NCBI RefSeq assembly: GCF_000685965.1
Contig: NZ_JMLE01000005.1
Location: 62,001-126,000 of the forward strand
Direction: 5' to 3'
DNA length: 64,000 bases
From: Arthrobacter sp. UNC362MFTsu5.1
Lineage (GTDB): Bacteria; Actinomycetota; Actinomycetes; Actinomycetales; Micrococcaceae
Position 1 is the first letter of the stretch. Each line of letters opens with the position of its first letter. The notes beneath the pieces were generated by a model that was not told the origin of the DNA, ran no database searches, and worked only from the letters and a program-made list of their open reading frames with translations. Both the position numbers and the translations under genes were made by a program. Positions 15,521-25,176 of the stretch are shown here, in pieces.

Positions 15521-18427
15521 ATGCCTGACAACGACGCCGGACAGTTCCCGAGCGGGCGGACACGGCAGGGCCGGCAATTGCTGGACCTGCTCGAGTCCGC
15601 CCGCTGCGGCGCGCCCGCCCAGGCTGTGATTACCGGCGCCGCAGGCATGGGCAAGACCGCCCTGGCCCGCGCCTTCCTCGGGCATCCGGACGCCGCCCGG
15701 GAGGGCACCGTTGTGCTCAATGCCGCCGGGGCGCTCTGGGAAACGCACCGGGACTTCGGGGTGGTCGAGCACCTGCTCGCACCGTGCCCAGGCACAGATA
15801 CGGGCACATACACCGGCCCGGACACGGGCACGGGCACCGGCCCGGGGCCAGACGCAGGCGCCGGCACCGCTGAACCTTCCGCCCGCCCCGCCGATGGCGT
15901 ACGGCGCCATGGCGACATGCTCCTCGCCGCCTTCAACCGGATGGCCGCCAACGGCCGAATGCTGATCGTGTGGGTGGACGACCTCCATCTGGCGGACGTT
16001 CCCTCCCAACAGGCACTCCTGTACGCACTCCGCAGGGTAGGTCCGCTGCCGCTGTTGACCATCGTGTGCCTCGACCCGGATGCCGGGCCCACCCAAAGCG
16101 CCGAAATCACAGGAAACACAGGGAACACACGTAGCCGAGAGGAGTCAAAATACACAGAACTGCGGTCCGGGCTGACCGCCCTGACGGAGCTGCACCGGGC
16201 CACAGCCATCCACCTCCAGCCGCTGACCGCGGACGAGGTTGCGGCGATGTGGGACGGCTCCGCCGGAGCCGGCCTCCCGGCGTCGGCCGCCCGCATGCTG
16301 GTGGAACACACGGGCGGCAGCCCGGCGCTGATCCTCCCGTTGCTGGAACAGTTCCCGGTATCCGTCTGGTCCGGGAGCCCGGAGACGTTTCCGGCACCCG
16401 AGAAATGTGTCGCCTCGGTGGCGGCCACCCTGCGCCGCCTTCCGGCGGCGGCTGCTGCGCTGACGGAGGCGGCAGCCGTCCTGGGAATCCGGTCACGGCT
16501 CGCCCTGGCAGCGGAGCTGGCCGGAGTGACGGACGCCGTTGCCGCCCTCGACCCCGCTGACGCGGCCGGCCTCCTGCGGTTGAGCATGACCGGAGCCGAA
16601 ACCTGGCTGGCCTTTCCACAGCCGGTACTCCGCGCGGCCGTGTACGGGCAGCTCGGCCCGGGCCGCCGTGCGGCCCTCCACACCGCCGCCGCCGGCATCC
16701 TGCCCGCACCGGTCCAGCAGCTGAAACACCGCGCCGCGGCAGCGCTGCTGCCCGATGCTTCCTTGGCAGCGGAACTCCGAACAACAGCCGAAGGCTTTGC
16801 GGCCTCCGGTGCCTGGCACCGGGCGGCTGACGCCTTCGCCCAGGCAGCACGGCTCAGTCCACTGCCTGCGGATCGCGAAGCACTGATGATCAGGGCAGTC
16901 GATGCCATGGTGGGCGCAGGCGAGCTCCCCCGGGCCGTCGCGGCGCTCGACGCCCTGGAGGCCTTCGCCCCCGGCCCAGGCAGCGATGCGGTCCGGGGCT
17001 ACCTGGCCATCCTGCGCGGCCGTCCGGCGCAGGCGGAGGCCCTACTGCAGAAGGCCTGGACCGCCGTCGACCCCGCTTCCGGTGCCGGCACGGCCGGCAG
17101 CATCTGCCAGCGGCAGGTCCTGCACGCCCTGGCCCGCTTCCACGGGAAGGACCTGGTGATGTGGGCAGAGCGGGCACGCAGGCACTCTCCTCCGGCAAGC
17201 CCGCCTGCGGTGGAGGCGCAGGCCATCGAAGGACTCGGACTGGGCGCCATGGGCCGCTACGCCGAGGCCGACCAGAGTTACCGGGACGCGGACAGGTTCC
17301 CCGAGGCCGGTGCCCAGCGCCAGCGGACCGACATGGGCAAGGGCTGGCTGCACCTTGCCCGGGACCGGGTCGAAGAGGCCCGGGCCGAGCTGGCGGGGGC
17401 AGTGCCCACCGAATTCGCCCACGGATCACAGCGCATTTCGCTGTGGGCGCAGGGCTGGCTGGCCCGGGCGGATTTCGCCCTGGGCGCCTGGGATGACGCG
17501 CTGCAGACCGTCGACAATGCCGTTGGCCTGCAGGAGGAGTCCGGGATCGAACTCCTCCGGCCGCTGCTGCATTGGAGCGGAGCCCAGATCCATGCCTTGC
17601 GCGGCAACTGGGACGCCGCGGAGCACCATCTGGAACGCGGGGCCGCCGCCGCCGACAGCTACGCCACCATGCTGCTGCCGTCGTGCCTTGCACGGGCACA
17701 GGTCGCTGAAACAAAGGCCGATTACGACGGCGTCATCCGCGCGCTGCTGCCGGTGTTACGGATGCAGCGGGACGCGGGCATTGATGAGCCGGGTTTCTGG
17801 CCGTGGCAGGACCATTACGCCAATGCCCTGGTGATGGTGGGCCGGGTGGCCGAAGCCGATGCGTTCCTCGCTCCGCATGAAGAGCTGGCCGCCAGCCGCG
17901 GGCACCGCTCCACCCTGGCACGGCTGGCCTACGTCCGCGGGAGGATCCAGGCCGCCGCAGGAGACCTGGAGGCCGCCCGCAGCAGCTTCCAGGGCGGCCT
18001 CGCCCGGCTGGACGGATTGCCGATGCCGTACGCGCGTGCACGCGTCAAGTTCGCCTACGGCCAGGCATTCCGCCGGGCAGGCAAGCGCCGGGAAGCCGCA
18101 GCCGTCCTCGCCGAAGCCCGTGAGCTGTTCGCCGTTTTGGGAGCCCAGGCCTATGTGGACCGCTGCTCCCGTGAAATGCGGGCCAGCGGCGTGAGCTCCG
18201 GCGGGGCCGCCACAGTGCAGGGAACCGAGGACCTCACGGAACAGGAGAAGGCCGTGGCTGCCCTCGTGGCTTCCGGCCTGAGCAACAAGGAGGCCGCGGC
18301 GGAACTCTACGTCTCGGTCAAGACCGTGCAGTACCACCTGACCCGGATCTACGCCAAGCTGCGGATCACCTCGCGCTCGGGACTGGCTGCTGCCTACCCG
18401 GGCAGGCTGCCGGAGGCCGGCACGTAG
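15521..18427 (+). CDS. benR: LuxR-family (LAL-type) ATPase regulator, probable BenR
   Basis: 968 residues. N-terminal AAA-type ATPase with Walker A GAAGMGKT (39-46) and Walker B-like IVWVDDLHLAD (about 148-158), a long TPR-like helical middle, and a C-terminal LuxR helix-turn-helix (about 903-960; LTEQEKAVAALVASGLSNKEAAAELYVS in two parts). Corynebacterium glutamicum uses a LuxR-family BenR in its ben cluster, and this gene sits 24 bp after benK, so control of ben is the natural inference. A Thr-Gly-rich repeat (about 89-116) is inserted between Walker A and Walker B. Confidence 0.82.
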   Translation: MPDNDAGQFPSGRTRQGRQLLDLLESARCGAPAQAVITGAAGMGKTALARAFLGHPDAAREGTVVLNAAGALWETHRDFGVVEHLLAPCPGTDTGTYTGPDTGTGTGPGPDAGAGTAEPSARPADGVRRHGDMLLAAFNRMAANGRMLIVWVDDLHLADVPSQQALLYALRRVGPLPLLTIVCLDPDAGPTQSAEITGNTGNTRSREESKYTELRSGLTALTELHRATAIHLQPLTADEVAAMWDGSAGAGLPASAARMLVEHTGGSPALILPLLEQFPVSVWSGSPETFPAPEKCVASVAATLRRLPAAAAALTEAAAVLGIRSRLALAAELAGVTDAVAALDPADAAGLLRLSMTGAETWLAFPQPVLRAAVYGQLGPGRRAALHTAAAGILPAPVQQLKHRAAAALLPDASLAAELRTTAEGFAASGAWHRAADAFAQAARLSPLPADREALMIRAVDAMVGAGELPRAVAALDALEAFAPGPGSDAVRGYLAILRGRPAQAEALLQKAWTAVDPASGAGTAGSICQRQVLHALARFHGKDLVMWAERARRHSPPASPPAVEAQAIEGLGLGAMGRYAEADQSYRDADRFPEAGAQRQRTDMGKGWLHLARDRVEEARAELAGAVPTEFAHGSQRISLWAQGWLARADFALGAWDDALQTVDNAVGLQEESGIELLRPLLHWSGAQIHALRGNWDAAEHHLERGAAAADSYATMLLPSCLARAQVAETKADYDGVIRALLPVLRMQRDAGIDEPGFWPWQDHYANALVMVGRVAEADAFLAPHEELAASRGHRSTLARLAYVRGRIQAAAGDLEAARSSFQGGLARLDGLPMPYARARVKFAYGQAFRRAGKRREAAAVLAEARELFAVLGAQAYVDRCSREMRASGVSSGGAATVQGTEDLTEQEKAVAALVASGLSNKEAAAELYVSVKTVQYHLTRIYAKLRITSRSGLAAAYPGRLPEAGT
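15790..15868 (+). repeat. GGCAC/GGGCAC-type short repeat inside benR
   Basis: Irregular repetition of cgggcac, caccggcccgg and acgggca units encoding a Thr-Gly/Pro-Gly string. The spacing is mostly in multiples of six bases, which preserves the frame. Confidence 0.65.
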
Positions 18428-18493
18428 CCGGCCGGGGACGTGCCGGCACTGAACACAGCGGGCGGCCCCGGCCGCAGTAGACTGTGTCCAGCC

Positions 18494-21400
18494 ATGACTT
18501 TTCATATTTCCTACCCCGCCGAGCTGCCGGTCTCCGAGCGCCGCGAGGACCTGATGGCCGCCATCGCGGCCAACCAGGTGACGATCATTGCCGGCGAGAC
18601 CGGCTCCGGCAAGACCACCCAGATTCCCAAGATGTGCCTGGAACTGGGCCTGGGTGACAACGGACTGATCGGCCACACCCAGCCGCGCCGGCTGGCCGCA
18701 CGCACGGTGGCCGAGCGCATAGCCGAGGAACTCGGCGTCGAAATCGGCCAGGAAGTGGGCTTCCAGGTCCGCTTCACCGGCGAGGTCAGCCGCAACACCA
18801 AGGTCAAGCTCATGACCGACGGCATCCTGCTGGCCGAAATCCAGCGCGACAAGCTGCTGCGCAAGTACAACGCCATCATCATCGACGAAGCCCACGAGCG
18901 CAGCCTCAACATCGACTTCATCCTCGGGTACCTCAAGCGGATCCTGCCGCAGCGCCCCGACCTGAAGATCATCATCACCTCCGCCACCATCGATCCGGAA
19001 CGGTTCGCCAAGCACTTCGGCACCGAGGAGGATCCCTCCCCCATCATCGAGGTGTCCGGACGGACGTTCCCTGTGGAAATCCGGTACCGGCCGCTGTCCC
19101 AGCCGGCGGGCGGCGCCGGATCCGGCGATGACGACGAAGCAGTAGCTGCCTCCGACGACGAACTCGAGGAGGACCGCGACCCGCTCGACGCCGTCTGCGA
19201 CGCCGTCGACGAACTGGCCCTCGAAGCCCCGGGCGACATCCTGATCTTCTTCTCCGGCGAGCGCGAAATCCGCGACGCCGCCGAAGCCCTCAACGCCCGC
19301 ATCCAGTCCAACCGGAGGCTGGCCGGCACCGAGGTGCTGCCGCTCTTCGCCCGGCTGAGCCTGCAGGAGCAGCACAAGGTCTTCCATCCCGGCAGCAAAC
19401 GGCGGATCGTGCTGGCCACCAACGTCGCCGAAACGTCGCTCACGGTGCCCGGCATCAAATACGTCGTGGACACCGGAACCGCGCGCATCTCCCGGTACTC
19501 GCACCGGACCAAGGTGCAGCGGCTGCCCATCGAACGAGTGTCCCAGGCCTCGGCCAACCAGCGATCCGGGCGCTGCGGCCGTGTGTCCGACGGCATCGCC
19601 ATCCGGCTGTATTCGGAAGAGGACTACGAATCCCGGCCGCAGTTCACGGATCCCGAAATTCTCCGCACCAACCTCGCGGCCGTCATCCTGCAGATGACCG
19701 CCATGGGTGTGGCCCGCGGGCCGAAGGACGTGGAGAACTTCCCGTTTGTGGAGCCGCCGGATTCGCGCGCCATCAACGACGGCGTCACGCTCCTGCGCGA
19801 GCTGGGCGCCCTCAGCGCCGCGCGTCCGCAGGAGGAGACCGGCGACGGCGGCGGACGCCCGGGCGGGCGATCGGCCGGCGGCAGGAACGGCGGCGGGCTG
19901 ACCGCCGTCGGGCAGCAGCTTGCCCAGCTTCCCGTGGACCCGCGGCTCGGCCGGATGATCGTCGAGTCCGGCAAGCGGGGCTGCGTCCGCGAGGTCATGA
20001 TCCTGGCCGCGGCGCTCACCATCCAGGACCCGCGCGAGCGTCCAACCGACAAGCAGCAGCTCGCCGCGGAGAAGCACGCGCGCTTCCGGGACGAAAACTC
20101 GGACTTCACCGGCTTCCTCAACCTCTGGAACTACCTCCAGGAGAAGCAGCAGGAGCTGTCCTCCACGGCCTTCCGGCGGCTCTGCCGCGCCGAGTTCATC
20201 AACTACCTGCGGGTGCGCGAGTGGCAGGACCTCTTCGCCCAGCTCCGCCAGCTCGCCCGCCCGCTGGGCATCAGCCTGGACAACAAGCGCCTGGCCGATC
20301 CCGTAGGCAACCACGAGGGCATCCACATCAGCCTCCTCTCGGGCTTGCTCAGCCACATCGGCATCCTCGACGAGCGCAAGCGCGAGTACGCCGGCGCCCG
20401 CGGCAGCCGCTTCGCGGTCTTCCCGGGCTCGGCGCTGTTCAAGAAGTCCCCCACGTTCGTGATGGCGGCAGAACTGGTGGAAACGAGCCGGCTGTGGGCC
20501 AGGGTTGCGGCGAAGTTCGATCCGCTCTGGGCCGAGCAGGTGGCCCCGGACCTGGTCAAGCGCAGCTACAGCGAGCCGCACTGGTCCAAGAAGATGGGCT
20601 CGGTGATGGCCCACGAGAAGGTCACCCTTTACGGGGTGCCCATCATCCCCAGCCGGCGCATCAACTACGGCAGGGTGGACCCGGAGCTCTGCCGCGAGCT
20701 GTTCATCCGCCATGCCCTGGTTGAGGGCGACTGGCAGACCCACCACAAGTTCTTCCACCGCAACCGGGCACTGCTCCATGAAGTCGAGGAGCTCGAGGCC
20801 CGGATGCGGCGCCGGGACATCCTGGTGGACGACGAGACGCTGTTCGAGTTCTACGACGCCCGGATCGGCAAGGACGTTGTCTCCGAGCGGCACTTCGACA
20901 AGTGGTGGAAGGATGCACGGCAGCAGGACGCCGGCCTGCTCGACTTCGAGAAGTCCCTGCTGATTAGCGAGGACGCCGCGGCCCTTGACGATTCGGCTTA
21001 CCCGAAGACTTTGCTGCACAAAGGCTTCGAACTGCCCCTCAGCTACGAGTTCCACCCCGTCGCGCCCGGTTCCCCGCCCAACCCCTCCGACGGCGTCACG
21101 GCCGAGGTGCCGGTGCTCTTCCTGAACCAGCTGGACGACGCCGCCTTCCGCTGGCTCATTCCGGGCCAGCGGGTGGAGCTGGTCACTGCCCTGATCAAGT
21201 CGCTGCCGAAACAGGTCCGCAAGAACTTCGTTCCCGCCCCGGACGTCGCCCGGCAGGCCGTGGCCGCCCTGGAGGCCGGCTTCGATCCCGCCGCCGACGA
21301 GCTGGAGCCCTCGCTTGAGCTGGTCCTGCGGCGGATCCGCGGACAGGTCATCCCGCCGGGTTCATGGAACTGGGCCGCCGTGCCGTCCCACCTTCGCGTG

Positions 21401-22507
21401 AGCTTCCGCGTGGTCGATTCCAAGGGCAAGACGCTGGATGAGGGCAAGGACCTGGCAGAACTGCAGGAACGGCTTGCCCCGGCCACGCGGCGGGCGATCG
21501 CCGAGTCCCTGGGCGCCACTCCGGTGACGACGGCCCCCAAAGGCCCGAAGGGTGCGCAGCGGGGGCAGTCCGCGCAGGCCCCGAAGAACTCCGGAGGCTT
21601 CACGCCGTCCCCGGACGGTGCCGCAGCACCCGGCTTCGCAGAGAAGTCCGGGCTGACGGACTGGACGTTCGGAACCGTGCAGCGCCAGGTCCAGGGCATG
21701 GTGAAGGGACACACCGTTACCGGTTACCCGGCCTTGGTGGATGAGGGCGCGTCGGTTGCCCTCCGCCTGTTCCAGACCGCGTCCGAACAGGAGCTGGCCA
21801 TGCGCGGCGGCGTCATCCGCCTGCTCGCGCTGAAGGTGCCCGCGCCGGACCGGTATGTCCTGGAGCACCTGAACAACACCGAGAAACTGACATTCAGCCA
21901 GAATCCGCACGGTTCGGTGTCGGCCCTGATCGCGGACTGCGCGCTGGCCGCGATCGACAAGCTCACGCCAGCCGAACTGCCGTGGGACGAGGCGTCCTTC
22001 AAGGCCCTGTACGAACAGGTCCGGGCCGAGCTCATCGACACAGTGTTCACTGTCACCGCAGTCGTCGAGCGCATCCTCGCCAGCACACGCCGGATCGAAA
22101 AGCAGCTCAAGGGGACCACCAGCCTGGCCCTGATCAGTGCGCTCAACGATGTTAAGAGCCAGCTCGAACAGCTCGTCTTCCCCGGCTTTGTGGCACGCAC
22201 GGGCTACGCCCAGCTCAGTCAGCTGCCGCGCTATCTGGCCGCGATCGAGAAGCGGCTGGAGAAGCTGCCCGGCAATGTCCAGCGGGACGCCTTGCACATG
22301 GCCGCGGTGCAGGCCTTGGAAGACGACTACGACGACGCCGTGTCGGCGCTGCTGCCGGGCCGCCGGGCCGGGACGGAGTTAACGCAGGTGCGCTGGATGA
22401 TCGAGGAGCTGAGGGTGAGCCTCTTCGCCGTCGAGCTCGGAACGGCCTATTCCGTCTCCGAGAAGCGGATCCGGGCGGTCCTGAATAAGGCACTGGCCCC
22501 GGCGTAG
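18494..22507 (+). CDS. hrpA: ATP-dependent RNA helicase HrpA
   Basis: 1337-residue DEAH-box helicase. Motif I is GETGSGKT (34-41), motif II DEAHERS (about 130-136), motif III SAT, and motif VI is in QRSGRCGR. HA2/OB and the long C-terminal DUF3418 region follow. The length matches bacterial HrpA. An Ala/Gly/Asp-rich insert near residue 210 and an Arg/Gly-rich loop near 455 are low-complexity additions. Start ATG 18494 (MTFHISYPAEL) is preferred over a longer in-frame start at 18440 that lacks family similarity. Confidence 0.95.
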   Translation: MTFHISYPAELPVSERREDLMAAIAANQVTIIAGETGSGKTTQIPKMCLELGLGDNGLIGHTQPRRLAARTVAERIAEELGVEIGQEVGFQVRFTGEVSRNTKVKLMTDGILLAEIQRDKLLRKYNAIIIDEAHERSLNIDFILGYLKRILPQRPDLKIIITSATIDPERFAKHFGTEEDPSPIIEVSGRTFPVEIRYRPLSQPAGGAGSGDDDEAVAASDDELEEDRDPLDAVCDAVDELALEAPGDILIFFSGEREIRDAAEALNARIQSNRRLAGTEVLPLFARLSLQEQHKVFHPGSKRRIVLATNVAETSLTVPGIKYVVDTGTARISRYSHRTKVQRLPIERVSQASANQRSGRCGRVSDGIAIRLYSEEDYESRPQFTDPEILRTNLAAVILQMTAMGVARGPKDVENFPFVEPPDSRAINDGVTLLRELGALSAARPQEETGDGGGRPGGRSAGGRNGGGLTAVGQQLAQLPVDPRLGRMIVESGKRGCVREVMILAAALTIQDPRERPTDKQQLAAEKHARFRDENSDFTGFLNLWNYLQEKQQELSSTAFRRLCRAEFINYLRVREWQDLFAQLRQLARPLGISLDNKRLADPVGNHEGIHISLLSGLLSHIGILDERKREYAGARGSRFAVFPGSALFKKSPTFVMAAELVETSRLWARVAAKFDPLWAEQVAPDLVKRSYSEPHWSKKMGSVMAHEKVTLYGVPIIPSRRINYGRVDPELCRELFIRHALVEGDWQTHHKFFHRNRALLHEVEELEARMRRRDILVDDETLFEFYDARIGKDVVSERHFDKWWKDARQQDAGLLDFEKSLLISEDAAALDDSAYPKTLLHKGFELPLSYEFHPVAPGSPPNPSDGVTAEVPVLFLNQLDDAAFRWLIPGQRVELVTALIKSLPKQVRKNFVPAPDVARQAVAALEAGFDPAADELEPSLELVLRRIRGQVIPPGSWNWAAVPSHLRVSFRVVDSKGKTLDEGKDLAELQERLAPATRRAIAESLGATPVTTAPKGPKGAQRGQSAQAPKNSGGFTPSPDGAAAPGFAEKSGLTDWTFGTVQRQVQGMVKGHTVTGYPALVDEGASVALRLFQTASEQELAMRGGVIRLLALKVPAPDRYVLEHLNNTEKLTFSQNPHGSVSALIADCALAAIDKLTPAELPWDEASFKALYEQVRAELIDTVFTVTAVVERILASTRRIEKQLKGTTSLALISALNDVKSQLEQLVFPGFVARTGYAQLSQLPRYLAAIEKRLEKLPGNVQRDALHMAAVQALEDDYDDAVSALLPGRRAGTELTQVRWMIEELRVSLFAVELGTAYSVSEKRIRAVLNKALAPA

Positions 22508-22568
22508 CCCCCGCCGGGGAACCACACCGGGACCGGCCCCGATCAAAACCGGAATGGCGCAGCAGCTC

Positions 22569-22997
22569 TCAGGCCGCGGGCACGTGATCGCCGTGGCCGG
22601 CCTGGCGGAGACCTTCGCGCAGCTTCTCCGCGTTGGCGTCAAGCTGTGCGGGGTCGGGGTGCTGGTCCACGGAGCCGAAGTCGTAGTCGGCCATGGAGTT
22701 GGAGGGCCACACATGGACGTGGAGGTGGTTGACCTCGTAGCCGGCCACGATGAGCCCTGCCCGCGCGGCATCAAAGACGTCCACCTGGACGGCGCCGATC
22801 TTCTGCGCAACTTCCATCACCCGGGTCAGCAGCGCGGTCGGGGCGTCCGTCCAGCGGTCCACTTCCTCTGTCGGAACCACCAGGGTGTGTCCGTCGGCGA
22901 GCGGTCCCATGGTCAGGAACGCCACCACGTCCGGTTCGCGCCAGACGAAGCGTCCGGGGATCTCGCCGTTGATGATCTTGGTGAAAACGGTGCTCAT
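22569..22997 (-). CDS. HIT-family nucleotide-binding hydrolase
   Basis: 142-residue histidine-triad protein, probably hydrolysing AMP-linked nucleotides. The N-terminal FTKIINGEIPGRFVW and the triad HLHVHVW (His91, 93, 95) are diagnostic. Its start overlaps the stop of the upstream dehydrogenase by four bases (ATGA), so the two are coupled, although no metabolic link is obvious. Confidence 0.93.
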   Translation of the reverse strand: MSTVFTKIINGEIPGRFVWREPDVVAFLTMGPLADGHTLVVPTEEVDRWTDAPTALLTRVMEVAQKIGAVQVDVFDAARAGLIVAGYEVNHLHVHVWPSNSMADYDFGSVDQHPDPAQLDANAEKLREGLRQAGHGDHVPAA

Positions 22998-24166
22998 GCG
23001 TCTGCCTTTTCCGAAGGGGTTCCGAGGGTGCTGGTGTCCAGGACAAAACGATACTTGACGTCTCCGGCCACCATGCGGTCATATGCCTCGTTCAGCTGAT
23101 CGGCACCCACCACCTCAACGTCGGAGACAACGTTGTGTTCGGCACAGAAGTCCAGCATCTCCTGGGTCTCGGCAATGCCGCCGATCAGCGAACCCGCGTA
23201 AGCGATCCGGCGCCGGATCAGCGCCCCCGGATTGACGGGCGGCATGAGTCCGGAGGGCAGGCCCAGCTGGAACAGCGCGCCGTCCCGGCGGAGGGTCCGG
23301 AAGTAGGGGTTGAGGTCGTGCGGTGCCGCCACCGTATCGATGATGACGTCGATGGTCCGGCCGGCGGCCGCCATGGCCGCCTCGTCGCGTGACAGGACAA
23401 CCCCGTCGGCACCGAGCTCCTTCGCAGCGGCGACCTTCGATTCCGAGGTGGTGAACACTATGACGCCGGCCCCCATGGCCTTGGCGAGCTTCACGGCCAT
23501 GTGGCCCAGACCGCCCAGGCCCACCACACCCACCACGTCACCGGCCTCGAGGCCGAAGTGCCGCAGCGGGGAATACGTGGTGATGCCGGCACAGAGCAGC
23601 GGCGCGACGGCTGCGGGGTCGAGGTTTCCGGGAACCCGCAGCACGTAGCGGCGGTCCACCACCACCGAGGTGGCGTAACCGCCCTGGGTGATCGCGTCCC
23701 CGTTGCGGGCATCCGTAGCACCGTAGGTTCCGGTCATGCCGTTTTCGCAGTACTGCTCGAGCCCGTCCAGGCAGCTTTCGCATTCGCGGCAGGAGTCCAC
23801 CAGGCAGCCCACCCCCACGACGTCACCCGGCGCGAAGTCGTCCACGGCGGCACCAACGCGGCTGACCCGGCCCACGATTTCATGGCCGGGCACCAGCGGG
23901 TACTTCGGCGACCCCCACTCGCCACGCGTCGCGTGCACGTCCGAATGGCAGAGGCCGCAGAACTCAATGGCGATTTCGACGTCGTCGTCCTTCGGGGCGC
24001 GGCGGGCGACGGTGAGCGGGACCAGGCCGCTGCCGCTTGCTGTGGCCCCAAAGGCTGCGGCCAGCCGCGGGAGTGCAGGCGGCGCGGTCTGGCTGGCGTC
24101 CCGGAGCGGCGGAGTGCCGGGGAGCGGCTTGGCAAGGGGCGGCGGTACGGGGCGTCCGGGAGTCAT
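22994..24166 (-). CDS. zinc-dependent NAD(P) alcohol dehydrogenase (cinnamyl-alcohol/AdhC type)
   Basis: 390 residues. Catalytic zinc site C70-GLCHSDVH with GHE (94-96); structural zinc cysteines 126, 129, 132 and 140; Rossmann motif VGLGGLGHMAVKLAKAMGA. The pattern fits the broad-specificity YahK/AdhC branch that reduces aldehydes. The first about 35 residues are Pro/Ala-rich and longer than usual, so the true start may lie downstream near residue 37. Physiological substrate unknown. Confidence 0.9.
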   Translation of the reverse strand: MTPGRPVPPPLAKPLPGTPPLRDASQTAPPALPRLAAAFGATASGSGLVPLTVARRAPKDDDVEIAIEFCGLCHSDVHATRGEWGSPKYPLVPGHEIVGRVSRVGAAVDDFAPGDVVGVGCLVDSCRECESCLDGLEQYCENGMTGTYGATDARNGDAITQGGYATSVVVDRRYVLRVPGNLDPAAVAPLLCAGITTYSPLRHFGLEAGDVVGVVGLGGLGHMAVKLAKAMGAGVIVFTTSESKVAAAKELGADGVVLSRDEAAMAAAGRTIDVIIDTVAAPHDLNPYFRTLRRDGALFQLGLPSGLMPPVNPGALIRRRIAYAGSLIGGIAETQEMLDFCAEHNVVSDVEVVGADQLNEAYDRMVAGDVKYRFVLDTSTLGTPSEKADA

Positions 24167-24227
24167 GCTCCGACGCTACCCCCGCCCCCGGCCGGCGTTC
24201 CAATCCGGCGTTCCAATCCTGCCAGGC

Positions 24228-25064
24228 CTACGGGGCAGCTCCCGTGGCCACCTCGTTGGCGGGATCGTTGGACCACTGCGAGAACGAGCCCGGATACAGT
24301 GCCGCGGGGAACCCGGCGATTTCGAGGGCAGCGATTTCGTGTGCCGCCGTGACCCCCGAGCCGCAGTACACGGCGGTGGGCACATCCGGCCGGACGCCCA
24401 GGGCGGTGAAACGCTCGCGCAGCTCCTCCGGCGGCAGGAACCGTCCGTCGGCTCCAATGTTCGCCCCCGTGGGGGCACTCACGGCGCCCGGAATGTGCCC
24501 TGCCCGCGGATCCACCGGCTCGACTTCGCCGCGGTAGCGTTCGCCCGCCCGCGCGTCCAGCAGGACACCCCGTTCCGGCCACTGTGCGGCCTGGGGCGCA
24601 TCGATGACAGGCATCGCACCGTCGGTGAGCGTGACGTCGCCCAGCGAAGCCTGCTCGAGGCCGCCTTCCACGGCGTATCCGGCCGCGCGCCAGGCGGACA
24701 GGCCGCCGTCGAGCAGGAAAACGTTGGGCATCCCGGCGTTGCGCAGCATCCACCATAGCCTCGCGGCGGCAGTTGCACCCGTGTCGTCATAGGCCACCAC
24801 GACGTCGTTGTCCCGGATACCCCAGCACCGGGCCGATTCCTGGAACTGCTGCAGCGGCGGCAGGGGATGCCGTCCCTGGGCGGGGTCCGCCGGCCCGGCC
24901 AGCCTGGAGGGCAGGTCCACGTAGACGGCACCGGGAATATGCGCCTCAAGGTAATGCTCACGGCCGTGGGGGTCGCCCAGCGCCCAGCGCACATCCAGCA
25001 GAACGGTGCGCTTGCCGGAGGTCATCCGGTGGTTCAGCGCGGACACGTCCATCAGGGGGTTCAT
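24228..25064 (-). CDS. rhodanese-type sulfurtransferase (thiosulfate/3-mercaptopyruvate)
   Basis: 278 residues with two rhodanese domains. The first is non-catalytic (AYDDTGATAAARLW at the Cys position). The second carries catalytic Cys234 in CGSGVT, which resembles the 3-mercaptopyruvate sulfurtransferase loop CGSGVT more than the thiosulfate type. Start ATG 25064 is 5-6 bases after AAGGAG. Transcribed away from a Cds1-like cysteine-handling enzyme, so both may serve sulfur metabolism. Confidence 0.9.
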   Translation of the reverse strand: MNPLMDVSALNHRMTSGKRTVLLDVRWALGDPHGREHYLEAHIPGAVYVDLPSRLAGPADPAQGRHPLPPLQQFQESARCWGIRDNDVVVAYDDTGATAAARLWWMLRNAGMPNVFLLDGGLSAWRAAGYAVEGGLEQASLGDVTLTDGAMPVIDAPQAAQWPERGVLLDARAGERYRGEVEPVDPRAGHIPGAVSAPTGANIGADGRFLPPEELRERFTALGVRPDVPTAVYCGSGVTAAHEIAALEIAGFPAALYPGSFSQWSNDPANEVATGAAP

Positions 25065-25176
25065 CAAATCTCCTTTGGTTCGGATGACAGGCCGTCCGGC
25101 CCGGTCCGCAGACGCGGGCGGGTAGCCGGTTCCCACTGTAGCCGTGGACGCCGCCGGTCCCGGGTAGGCTGAATCG

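Noticed and set aside
17756..21055. 1099-codon open frame on the minus strand opposite benR and hrpA
   Set aside because: It lies antisense to two genes with clear motifs. Its composition (Gly/Val/Leu/Asp/Glu strings) is what GC-rich third positions produce in the opposite frame, and it has no ribosome site or family motif.
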